Below, in pieces: positions 19,159 to 28,300 of a stretch of DNA of 64,000 bases. Position 1 is the stretch's first letter. Each line of letters starts with the position of its first letter. The DNA is from Myxococcus flavus (GTDB lineage Bacteria > Myxococcota > Myxococcia > Myxococcales > Myxococcaceae): positions 6,634,001 to 6,698,000 of the forward strand of contig NZ_CP143624.1 of assembly GCF_050038885.1 (NCBI RefSeq), written 5' to 3'. A program made the position numbers and the translations under genes. A model generated the notes under the pieces. The model had not been told where the DNA came from, ran no database searches, and saw only the letters and a list, made by a program, of their open reading frames with translations.

Positions 19159-20067
19159 ATGCCGGAACCCCTCCTTGTCGCGGCCGTGGGCGACATCCAT
19201 GGCCGTTTCCACCGGGTTGAGACGTGGCTGGACGCACTGGAACAGGCGCGTGGCCGCCGGGTGGACCTGGTGCTGGCGGTGGGGGACGTGGAGGCCTTCC
19301 GCCGCGCGGATGACCACCGCCGCAAGGCCGCCAAGCGCGCCATGCCCGCGGAGTTCGCGGAGTACGCGGACGGCCTCCGCCAGGTGAAGCGGCCGCTGTA
19401 CTTCATCGGCGGGAACAACGAGGACTTCGAGGCGCTGCACGACCTCCAGCAGGGGGGCGCGCTGGCGCCCAACGTGACCTATCTGGGGCGGGCGGGACTG
19501 CGCGAGCTGCAGGGGCTGCGCGTGGCCTACCTGTCCGGCATCCACGCGCCCCGCTTCATCGACCAGCCCCTGCGGCCGCCCAGCACGCCGGACATGGTGA
19601 AGCAGGCCGGCTACTTCCGCACGCCCGAGGTCGAGCAGGTGGCGGCGCTGCGCGACGTGGACCTGATGCTGGTCCATGAATGGCCGCGCGGCATCGTCCA
19701 GCGTGCGCGGGACGAGAACCCGTCGCCACCGCGGCCCCTGCCGTCGTACTGGATTGGCAACCCCGTGACGCGGCGGCTGGTGGACACCGTGCTGCCGAAG
19801 TGGATGCTGTGTGGCCACTCGCACAAGGGCTTCGCCGTCACGCTCGAGGGGCCGGAGCGGCCGCCCACGCGCATTGCCTGCCTGGACCAGGCGGCCCGGC
19901 CCCAGGAGTCCATCTTCTGGCTGGAGTACGAGGGGCGCGAGGCCCTGCGCGCGGGCTGGGGCGTGTCTGGCGCAGTGGCCTGGACGGCGGGCCAGCGGTG
20001 GGACATGGCCTCGCTGCCCGCGACGCTGGGGGAGGGCGACGGCGCGCCGGCCGAATTCGGACTCTGA
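19159..20067 (+). CDS. Dbr1-like calcineurin-type metallophosphoesterase
   Basis: A 302-residue metallophosphoesterase with the five ligand blocks in order: GDIHG (D12, H14), GDVE (D43), GGNNE (N86), HEWPRG (H173) and GHSH (H220, H222). Block spacing and the linking text, in particular the IGGN-E block, the APNVTYLGRAG segment and WPRGI, resemble eukaryotic RNA lariat debranching enzyme Dbr1 as I remember it, more than generic bacterial phosphoesterases. Two differences stand out: the first ligand is Asp as in classical enzymes, where Dbr1 has Cys, and the usual GNHE histidine is Asn. The start has only a weak ribosome binding site. It is divergent from the alkylation operon and ends tail-to-tail 24 bases from the PAP2 gene. 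The substrate is unknown; 2',5'-phosphodiester cleavage is inference. Confidence 0.82.
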   Translation: MPEPLLVAAVGDIHGRFHRVETWLDALEQARGRRVDLVLAVGDVEAFRRADDHRRKAAKRAMPAEFAEYADGLRQVKRPLYFIGGNNEDFEALHDLQQGGALAPNVTYLGRAGLRELQGLRVAYLSGIHAPRFIDQPLRPPSTPDMVKQAGYFRTPEVEQVAALRDVDLMLVHEWPRGIVQRARDENPSPPRPLPSYWIGNPVTRRLVDTVLPKWMLCGHSHKGFAVTLEGPERPPTRIACLDQAARPQESIFWLEYEGREALRAGWGVSGAVAWTAGQRWDMASLPATLGEGDGAPAEFGL

Positions 20068-20091
20068 GGGCCGGCGCCGCGAACGTCCTCG

Positions 20092-21003
20092 CTAGAAGGC
20101 CCCGGAGATGCCCACCATCTGGGTGCCGGCCATGGGCGTCACCCGGAGCTGCCCGGTCTGGGCGGTGGCTGGCGCCGAGTCGCTCTTCCGGCTGTGGAGC
20201 AGCATGGGCACGGCGAAGCCGACAGCCGAGCCGAGCAGCGCGCCCATGGCGACGTCCGTGAGGTAGTGCTTGTCGGCGCCCATGCGCAGCAGGCCCACCG
20301 AGGTGGCCACGGGCAGGCCCGCGGCCCAGATCCACGCCTGGTGCTTGTAGCCGCGCATCGCGGCGACGGTGCCCGCGGACACCACCAGCGAGAAGGCGAG
20401 GTTGGTGTGGCCGCTGTAGAAGGACAGGTTGTTGTCGCTGGGTTGCGCGGTGAGGCCCTTCTGGTCCTCGGGGAGCACATGGACGAAGGGCCGCTCACGG
20501 CCGGCGATGAACTTCACCGTCTGGTTCGCCAGCGAGGCGAGCACCGCGCTCTGGACGATGATGGAGGCGTCTTCGGCGAAGAAGCGGCTCGGAGCGCCCG
20601 AGCTGTTCCCCATGGCGTATTGCAAGCCCAGGACGCCCGCGGGCAGCGCGGCGAACCCGATGACGTTGCTCCATTGGTGCGCCCGTTTGCGCGACTCCGC
20701 CGTCGACCCGGCGAGGCCCCGGCCCCAACGGTCCAGCCGGTTGAGGCGGTCCGTTCCATCCGGGGCGCGGTCACACCAGCGGCATTGCGCCGGGGCCAGG
20801 TTGTCCTTCAGGAACGTCTCGCTGGAAATCCACAGCACACCCGCCGCGCCGGTGATGATGCCATCCCGCGTCCAATCGAAGCGGAGCTCATGCAGCCGCG
20901 GCTCGTCCGCGCCTTCCTGCGCGGCGGCGGGCAGGGCGGGAACGAAGGCCAGCAGGAGGGCAACGGCAACTGCTCGATAAGGTCGATGCACGGGCGGCAG
21001 CAT
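20092..21003 (-). CDS. PAP2-superfamily phosphatase, exported
   Basis: A 303-residue phosphatidic-acid-phosphatase type 2 protein. It has an N-terminal signal peptide (hydrophobic residues about 10-28 ending in PAAAQ). The three acid phosphatase motifs are visible: KFIAGRERP (KX6RP), SFYSGHT (PSGH-like) and LRMGADKHYLTDV (RX5HX3D). Membrane segments near residues 110-135 and 205-265 fit a membrane-bound fold with a periplasmic active site. Likely substrates are lipid phosphates such as undecaprenyl pyrophosphate or phosphatidic acid, but the sequence does not decide between them. Confidence 0.88.
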   Translation of the reverse strand: MLPPVHRPYRAVAVALLLAFVPALPAAAQEGADEPRLHELRFDWTRDGIITGAAGVLWISSETFLKDNLAPAQCRWCDRAPDGTDRLNRLDRWGRGLAGSTAESRKRAHQWSNVIGFAALPAGVLGLQYAMGNSSGAPSRFFAEDASIIVQSAVLASLANQTVKFIAGRERPFVHVLPEDQKGLTAQPSDNNLSFYSGHTNLAFSLVVSAGTVAAMRGYKHQAWIWAAGLPVATSVGLLRMGADKHYLTDVAMGALLGSAVGFAVPMLLHSRKSDSAPATAQTGQLRVTPMAGTQMVGISGAF

Positions 21004-21051
21004 AGGGGCCCCGTCCCGCTGTCTTCCAGCGGTGTTCTCACGCCGGGTGCG

Positions 21052-21057
21052 TAGAAT
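21052..21057 (+). promoter_or_regulatory. Possible -10 element of the double-GNAT gene (TAGAAT)
   Basis: TAGAAT lies 39 bases before the chosen ATG (21097) and only 12 bases before the alternative ATG at 21070. With transcription starting near 21064, only the downstream ATG keeps a ribosome binding site (GGAGG, 21080-21084) in its leader. No -35 consensus is visible. Confidence 0.35.
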
Positions 21058-21096
21058 GTCAGCGCCCCCATGCCACCCCGGGAGGCTTGCCCTGCC

Positions 21097-21966
21097 ATGT
21101 ACTTGACTGCCGCGTCAGAGCTGCCGCTTCGTGCCCTCTCCGCGTTGTTCGCACACGCCTTCGAGGGGTACTTCGTCACCATCCCCGACGCGCCCGCCCT
21201 GCTGGACGCGCGCATGCGCAGCGAGCACATCTCGCTGGAGGAAAGCCGCGTGGCCCGGGTGGACGGCGAGCCCGTGGGGCTGGTGCTGATGGCCCGGCGG
21301 GGACGGGTGAGCCGGGTGGCGGGAATGGGCGTGGTGCCGGCCTGGAGGAACCAGAAGCTGGGCGGCGCCATGCTGCGTCCGCTGCTGGAAGAGGCGCGGG
21401 CGCGCGGCGACGTCCGGATGGTGCTGGAGGTCATCGAGCAGAACGCTCCAGCGCTGGCGCTCTATGCGCGCCTGGGATTCGAGCGCGTCCGCCGGCTGGT
21501 GGGCTTCGCGGGGATGCCTGGGGCCGCGGACGCCGGTGACGCGGCGGGGCTGGAAGAGGTGGACCCGTGCGAGTGCGCGCGGCTGTTGCCCGAGGGACTG
21601 CCGTGGCAGCTCGCTCCCGCGACGGTGGAAGGGCTGGGGCTGCCGGCGCGTGCATTCCGGCTGGGGCCGGCGGTGGCGGTGGTGGCGGACGTTTCGGCCC
21701 CCACGCTGGTGCTTCGTTCCATTGGCGTGGAGGCCCGCGCGCGGAGTCAGGGGGCCGGACGCAGGCTGTTGCAAGCCCTGGCCGCGCGGTGGCCCGGGAA
21801 GCCGTTCGCGGTGAGCGCCGTGGTTCCGGAGGGCCGCGCCGGGCGGTTCTTCCTGGAGGCCGGCTTCACGCAGACCGCGCTCACGCAGCTCGAGCTCTCG
21901 CTGCCATTCGAGCCCGTCGCCGCGCGGCCTGGAGGCACGGCGTCCACCGCCGAGGTCCCGCGCTGA
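21097..21966 (+). CDS. Tandem GNAT-family N-acetyltransferase
   Basis: A 289-residue protein made of two GNAT-like halves. The first half carries the acetyl-CoA pyrophosphate loop region VVPAWRNQKLGGAML (motif A, R/QxxGxG/A type) followed by ALALYARLGFERV. The second half repeats the pattern with EARARSQGAGRRLLQALA and FFLEAGFTQT. The upstream ATG at 21070 would add nine residues; the second ATG is preferred because a GGAGG site lies 12 bases before it and a TAGAAT -10-like hexamer further upstream. The acetyl acceptor cannot be predicted. Confidence 0.85.
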   Translation: MYLTAASELPLRALSALFAHAFEGYFVTIPDAPALLDARMRSEHISLEESRVARVDGEPVGLVLMARRGRVSRVAGMGVVPAWRNQKLGGAMLRPLLEEARARGDVRMVLEVIEQNAPALALYARLGFERVRRLVGFAGMPGAADAGDAAGLEEVDPCECARLLPEGLPWQLAPATVEGLGLPARAFRLGPAVAVVADVSAPTLVLRSIGVEARARSQGAGRRLLQALAARWPGKPFAVSAVVPEGRAGRFFLEAGFTQTALTQLELSLPFEPVAARPGGTASTAEVPR

Positions 21967-22124
21967 AGGACGCTGAATCCGGTGGTGCCCGCGCTGACGC
22001 CGTTCTCCAGGGACATGCCGGGATTGCGAGGAGGGCAGACGGGCGGCCATCGAAATGACCTGGGCGGCGGGCCCGGAATGGAGCATGAAAGTCACCCGCC
22101 CGGTCGTTCTAGAATCCACCCCGC

Positions 22125-25100
22125 ATGCCCCTCCGCTCCGGCCGCACCCTCCACGTGTTTCCCGACGCTGGCCGGCGTCAGGCCGCGTTGCGCGCCATGG
22201 GCGATGCCGGCGGGTTGAGTGTGGGTGCGCACCTGCTGACCTGGGACGAGCTGTTGCAGAAGCTCGGTGGTGCCCGGGAGCTCAACCGGCGCCCCTGCCC
22301 GGCGGTGGCGGCGCGCGCCGTGGTGGCGTCTCTGGGCGTGTCCCTGGGGGCAACGCCCTTTGGAGACTACGTGCATGAGCCCGCGTTCGCCCGGGCCGCG
22401 CTCGACGTGGTGCTCGACCTCAAGGCCGGGCGCCTGTCCGCCCGTGAGCTCCAGGACGCGGTGGAGGTCCTCCCGCAGGAGCGGCGGTCCCGTGGGCGGG
22501 TGATTGCACGCCTGTACCACCTGTATGAGCAGCGCATGGCGGAGCTGGGGCTCGCGGACCGCGAGGACGTGCTCCGAGGCGCCAGGGAAGCCCTGGGCCG
22601 GGGCGCGTGGCCGGCGGGATGGGAGGGGCTGAGCACGCTCGTCCTGCATGGCGTCTATGACGTGCGGCCCTCCAGCCTGGAGCTGCTGCTGGCGCTGGCG
22701 GCGGCGTGTGAGTCGCGGCGGGTGACGTTGCGCGTGGAGACCCCCGTGGGGGGCTCGCCCGTGGCGGACGCGGCGCTGACGGCGCTCTTCCGCGCCTTCG
22801 AGAACCGGGGCGACGCCCTGACGCACGTGGACCTCTTCAAGGCGGACGTCACCTTCGAGGGCCGGCCCTTCATCGAGCTGGGGCGTCACCTCTTCTCGTC
22901 CCGGGCGCCGCGCGACGTGTTGAAGGAGGCGGTGCCGTCGCTGCGCGTGTGGAGCGCCGCCACGGCGCGAGACGAGGCTCGCCTGCTGGCCCGGGACGTG
23001 CGGCGCTTGCTGTCCCAGGGCGTGGCCCCTGGAGACATCGCGGTGGCCTACCGCGAGCTGGGGCCGGAGGCAGGGTGGCTCGCCGAGTCGCTGGGAGAGC
23101 TGGGCGTTCCGGTGCGCCTGCCCTGGGGCGAGCCGCTGGGCCTCGCCGGCCCCGTCCGGCTGGCCCTGGACCTGCCGCTGCTGGTGGAGGACGGCTTCCC
23201 GGCCGAGCGCGTGGCGGAGCTGATGGGCAGCCGCTATGCGCCCACGCTGTCGCGCGGCGGCCCGGATGCTCCCGCGAGCCTCTTCGCCCAGGCGGCCGTG
23301 CGCGATGACCGGCTGGGCGCGGTGCGCGGGCGGGGCGCCTACGACGTGCGGCTGGACGGCCTGGCGCGGCGGCTGCTCGCGCTCAACGGCACGCGCAACG
23401 CGCAGGACGCCACACGGGTCCATGCCGTGAAGCTGCTTCGTGAGCGCTGTCTGCTGCTGGTGGAGTCCTGCCGGCGGATTCCGGAGGAGGGGACCGCCGC
23501 CGAGCTGCTCGCGGCCTGGTGGCAGGTGGTGGAGCGCCTGGGGCTGATGGATTCCGAGGGCGCGCTGGAGCCGCGTGAGGACGGTGGGCTGGGCGCGCGG
23601 GCGGTGGATGCGCGGGCCCGGGACGATGCCGCGCGCGAGGCGCTCCGTCTGCGCGTGCAGGGCCTGACGCGGATGATGAAGGCGGTGGGCGGTGGACCGA
23701 CGATGCGCCGACGCACGTTCGGCCGCTGGCTGCGCGACGCGATGTCGGACGCGCACCTGCCACCTCGCGGCCCTCGGGGCGCCGCCGTCGAGGTGCTGGA
23801 CGTGGCCGAGCTGCCGGGGCGCTCCTTCCAGCACCTCTTCATCGCGGGGATGACGGAGGGCCGCTTCCCCGGTCGTGACGCGCCGTCACCGTTGCTGGCG
23901 GATGCGGAGCGCGCCGCCCTCAACAAGCACCTGGGCCGCGACATCTTCCGCCTCACGGGAGGCGAGTTCGACGAGCGCGCGGCCTGGCGTCTCACCGAGG
24001 ACCGCCTGCTGTTCGCCAGCGCGCTGGCGGCGGCCGAGGCCAGCGTCAGCCTGTCCTTCGCGGTGGAGTCCGCGGGAGGGCAGGAGCAGGTGCCCTCCGC
24101 GTTCCTGGAGGAGGTGCGCCGGCTCACCGCGTTGACGTGGACGCCGCGCTCGCTGTCGCCCATCCCGCCGCTGGACGAGGTGCTCACCGAGTCCGAGCTG
24201 CGCCGCTGCGTGGCGCTGGAGGCCCTGTCCCAGCCGAAGCTGCGCGTCACCGAGCCCGACGCGGCGGCCTCCGTGCTCCGGCGTCGCTTCGAGCCGGAGG
24301 CCTGGTACGCGGGCGCGCGCGAGCTGTCGCAGGTGGAGGTGGAGCGCTTGTTCTTCTTCGGCGACCCCAACCGGCAGCCGGGGCCATACACGGGCTCGGT
24401 GGACGCGAATACCCTGCGAGAGTCCCTGCGGGAGACGTTCCGCTTCGACATCACCCGGCCGCTGTCCGCGTCCGCGCTGGCGCGCTTCGGCAACTGCGGC
24501 TTCCAGGGCTTCTTGTCCTACGGGCTGAAGGTGTCCGAGCCGGACGTGCCAGGGGAGGAGTTCGACGCGCGGGGCCGTGGAACCTTCTGGCACAAGGTGG
24601 TGGAGGAGGTGTTCGCGGCGCTGAAGGAGAAGCAGCTCCTGGGCAAGGCGCCGGAGGAGGTTCCGGACGAGGTGCTGGACGCCGCGCTGAAGAACGCCAT
24701 CAAGGACTTCGAGCGCGTCCACCACGTGGGCCATCCGGAGCTGTGGAAGCTGGCGCACGAGCGGGCCCGGGCCATGGCCCGCCGCATCCTCGTGGACGAG
24801 CGACGGGGGCTGCCCTTCGACGCGATGACGCCGGAGAACTTCGAGTTCCGCTTCGGCCCCGCGGCCCGTGACGACAAGTGGAGCAACGTCGTCCTGCACG
24901 CGGGCGACGAGCCGGTGTACTTCGAGGGCACCATCGACCGGCTGGACGCGTCGGGCGCCGAGGTGGGCGTCATCGACTACAAGTCGGGCCGGCTGGACAA
25001 ACGCTCGCTGAAGGAGCGGCTGCTGACGTCGGACTTCCAGCTCCCGCTGTACCTCTATGCGGCGCGTGAGAGCGGCCACAAGGACGCGCGTCAGGCGGCC

Positions 25101-25364
25101 TGGTTCTCGCTGCGCACCGGGGCCACCATCCACCTGTCCGAGGTCGTCTCGGGCGACGAGCTGGACGAGCTCCTGTCGAAGGACCCCGAGGTCCGCGCGA
25201 AGGTGGCGGAGAAGTCCGGCCTCAACCTGCCCAACGCGGTGGAGGCGCTGGTGGGCACGCTGCGCCAGGGCAAGTTCGCCGCGCGGCCCCAGGACTGCGG
25301 GACGTGTGGCTACCGCGCGGTGTGCCGGATTACCGAGCGCCGGATGACGGAGGAGGGTGGATGA
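22125..25364 (+). CDS. addB: AddB-like RecB-family nuclease with iron-sulfur cysteines
   Basis: A 1079-residue AddB/RexB-like subunit of a recombination nuclease-helicase. The N-terminal helicase-like region has lost the Walker A loop expected in AddB, so it is probably not an ATPase. The C-terminal PD-(D/E)XK nuclease is complete: GTIDRLD with the first Asp near 937, then VIDYKSG with Asp and Lys near 950 and 952. Cysteines at about 790, 1057, 1060 and 1066 (GNCGF and CGTCGYRAVC) match the four-cysteine iron-sulfur cluster that staples this nuclease domain in AddB. A TAGAAT hexamer 10 bases before the ATG may be a -10 element, which would make the message almost leaderless. The gene overlaps addA by 4 bases. 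Confidence 0.85.
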   Translation: MPLRSGRTLHVFPDAGRRQAALRAMGDAGGLSVGAHLLTWDELLQKLGGARELNRRPCPAVAARAVVASLGVSLGATPFGDYVHEPAFARAALDVVLDLKAGRLSARELQDAVEVLPQERRSRGRVIARLYHLYEQRMAELGLADREDVLRGAREALGRGAWPAGWEGLSTLVLHGVYDVRPSSLELLLALAAACESRRVTLRVETPVGGSPVADAALTALFRAFENRGDALTHVDLFKADVTFEGRPFIELGRHLFSSRAPRDVLKEAVPSLRVWSAATARDEARLLARDVRRLLSQGVAPGDIAVAYRELGPEAGWLAESLGELGVPVRLPWGEPLGLAGPVRLALDLPLLVEDGFPAERVAELMGSRYAPTLSRGGPDAPASLFAQAAVRDDRLGAVRGRGAYDVRLDGLARRLLALNGTRNAQDATRVHAVKLLRERCLLLVESCRRIPEEGTAAELLAAWWQVVERLGLMDSEGALEPREDGGLGARAVDARARDDAAREALRLRVQGLTRMMKAVGGGPTMRRRTFGRWLRDAMSDAHLPPRGPRGAAVEVLDVAELPGRSFQHLFIAGMTEGRFPGRDAPSPLLADAERAALNKHLGRDIFRLTGGEFDERAAWRLTEDRLLFASALAAAEASVSLSFAVESAGGQEQVPSAFLEEVRRLTALTWTPRSLSPIPPLDEVLTESELRRCVALEALSQPKLRVTEPDAAASVLRRRFEPEAWYAGARELSQVEVERLFFFGDPNRQPGPYTGSVDANTLRESLRETFRFDITRPLSASALARFGNCGFQGFLSYGLKVSEPDVPGEEFDARGRGTFWHKVVEEVFAALKEKQLLGKAPEEVPDEVLDAALKNAIKDFERVHHVGHPELWKLAHERARAMARRILVDERRGLPFDAMTPENFEFRFGPAARDDKWSNVVLHAGDEPVYFEGTIDRLDASGAEVGVIDYKSGRLDKRSLKERLLTSDFQLPLYLYAARESGHKDARQAAWFSLRTGATIHLSEVVSGDELDELLSKDPEVRAKVAEKSGLNLPNAVEALVGTLRQGKFAARPQDCGTCGYRAVCRITERRMTEEGG

Positions 25365-28300
25365 GCGCCGAGCCGTCCCTGCTCGCGCTGGAGCGCAACC
25401 TCGCCCTGATGGCGGGTGCCGGCGCGGGCAAGACGTACAGCCTCGTCACGATGACGCTGCACCTGCTGGCCGGAGCTCGCGCGGTCGGAGAGGCGGTGCG
25501 GCCGTCGCGGCTGTGCATGCTGACGTTCACGGACAAGGCCGCCGCGGAGATGCGCTCGCGTGTGCGCCAGCGTCTGGATGCGCTGGCCCAGGGCGACACG
25601 CGGATGGACCAGGAGGTGGAGCTGCGGGCCTCCCTGGCGCGGCTGGACAAGCCCTTCCCGCTGCCGGACGCATGGCGAGAGCTCCGCGAGGAGCTGGGCG
25701 CGGCCACGGTGGGCACCTTCCACTCGCTCTGCGGTCAGCTCCTGCGCCGCGCGCCACCCGCGGTGGGCATCGACCCGAACTTCGAGGTGCTGGACTCGCT
25801 CGAGGCCACGGGGCTGGTGCAGGACGTCTGCGAGCGCGTGGTGCTGGACGCGCTGGAGGCCGGCGACGCGCAGGTGCGCGAGCTGTGTCAGGAGCTGGGC
25901 TTCTCCGGCTCGGGCTTCTCCGACGGGCTGGTGGCCGCGCTGGTGTCCGTCTACGGCAAGCTGCGCGAGGAAGGGCTGCGCGCGGCGACCGCCGCCGTGA
26001 GTGACGCCGCGGAGGCGCGCGCGGAGCTGGAGTCGTCGATTACGCGCTGCCTGGAGCTGTGCGCCGAGGCGCGGGGCCTGGACGCGAAGGGGGAGTGGAG
26101 CCGGCTGCTGGGCGGGCTGGAGCGCGCGCTCAACGGGATGACGGCGGAGAACTTCGGTCAGGGCGAGCGCTTTCCCTGGCTGCGCGCCTGCTTCAAGGCG
26201 GACGGGCGCAACTTCGCGCGGCTCAGCAAGGGGGCCGCCGGCCCCGTGCGGGACCTGTACTGGCGCGTCTTCGGCAAGAGCGACGGCTCCGTGCCCCGGC
26301 TTGACGATGCCTGGGCCGCGTGGCGCACCGCGCCCTTCGAGGTGACGTTCCGCGAGCTGCTGACGCGCGTGGAGGCGCGGCATGACACCGAGCTGTCGCG
26401 CCGCAACGTGCTCGACTTCACGTCGCTGCTGGTGAAGTCGCGCGACCTGCTCCGGGCCCATCCCGAGTTCCGCCGCCAGGTGCAGGAGCGCATCGGCGCG
26501 CTGCTGGTGGACGAGTTCCAGGACACCAACCGCCTCCAGCTGGAGCTGGTCCTGCTGCTGGCGGAGAAGCGCGAGGACGGGCCCCGCGAGCTGGCGCCGG
26601 ACGCGGACCTGGTGACGGCGCTGCCGCTGGAGCCCGCCTTCCTCTGCGCCGTGGGTGACCGCAAGCAGTCCATCTACGAGTTCCGCGGCGCGGACGTGTC
26701 CGTCTTCTCGGTGCTGGCGAAGAAGCTGGAGGCCGAGGGCGGCGCGAGGGGCTTCCTCCAGCACAACCGCCGCTCCGTGCCCGGCCTGCTGTCGTTCTTC
26801 AACCGCACCTTCGCGGGCGTGCTCGTCGCCGCCGATGCCCGGGCCCCGCGCCCCTTCGAGGTCGTCTACGTCCCGGAGGAGGACGACCTGGCGGCGGTGC
26901 GGCCCTCGCTGGTGGACGGGCCGGTGGTGGAGCGCCTCCAGCTGGAAGAGGCGGACACGGCCGCGGACCTGCGCTGGCTGGACGCGGATGCCATTGCCCG
27001 GCGGCTGCGGTGCCTGCTGGCGCCGGGGGCACCGCCGACCGTTCCGCGCGAGGACGGTGAGGGCCTGCGCCCGGCGCGTGGCGGCGACGTGGCCATGCTC
27101 TTCCGGACCTTCACGCACCTGGAGGTGTACCGGCAGGCCCTCATCCGCCACGGCGTACCGCACCGGGTGCTGCGCGGCCGCGGCTTCTATGGCGCGCAGG
27201 AGGTGCTGGACCTGGCCTCGCTGCTGGCCTTGCTGGCGGACGCCGAGGACGCGCTCGCCTTCGCCGCGGTGCTGCGCTCGCCCCTGGTGGGTTTGTCGGA
27301 TGCGTCCCTGTTCCTCCTGGCGGGGGATGCGCCCCTGTCGCTGGGCTCGCCCCGCCTGACGGAGCCACAGGTGCTGGCGTCGCTTCCCGAGCGCGAGCAC
27401 CAGCGCCTGGAGCGCTTCCTCGCCGCGCTCCCCGGCCTGCGGCGCGAGCGGGACCGGCTGGGCGTGCGGGAGCTGCTGTTGTCCGCGCTGGACGTGACGG
27501 GCTACCGCGAGGCGCTGGCGGGCTCTCCCTATGCGGAGCAGGCCAGCGCCAACGTGGAGAAGCTGCTGGCGCTGGCGTCGAAGCGGGACGAGCGCGGCAC
27601 CGGTGGCTGCGTGGCCTTCGCGCGTGAGCTGCGCATGCTGGCGGAGAACGACCCGACGGAGGCGCAGGCGGACCTGCTGGACGCGAACGACCCGCGCGCG
27701 GTGCAGCTCCTCACCATCCACCGGGCCAAGGGCCTGGAGTGGCCGGTGGTGGTGGTGCCCGCGCTGGGCGGGCGGCGGCGCTCCACCACGGGGCGCGCCC
27801 ACTTCGAGCGCACCCACGGGATTTCGCTGCGGCCCTGGGTCCCGGACTCGCTGGATGGCTACACGTCCAGCCGCTTCGATGCGGTGCGCGCCGAGCTGAA
27901 GGCCCGCGAGGACGCGGAGTACCGCCGCCTGCTCTACGTCGCGCTCACGCGTGCCCGCGACAGACTGGTGCTGTCGGGGGGCGCGGAGCCGCGCGGCGGC
28001 AAGGACACATGGTGGCACCTCATCGACGGGCGGCTGGAGGTGGACGCCGAGCTGCGCGAGCTGGTGGAGGACCTGGACGTCGACTCGCTGCCGCCGCCCG
28101 CGGACCCGGTGCCGCCCGGCCCGGAGGAGCTGTTGCTGGCCGAAGCGCGCGTCGAGGCCGCGCTGCTGCGGGTGCGCGGCGCGCCTGCGCCCCAGGCCGA
28201 GTCGCCCGGCGCCGCGGTGGCCACCGCGGAGGCGCTTCAGGATTTCATCGCCTGCCCGCGCCGCTTCCACTATGTGCACCGGCTGGGGCTCCGCGGCGCG

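Noticed and set aside
25310..28279. A 989-codon open frame on the minus strand across addA
   Set aside because: It mirrors addA, whose helicase motifs are unmistakable. The product is Gln/Arg/His-rich with no recognisable fold.
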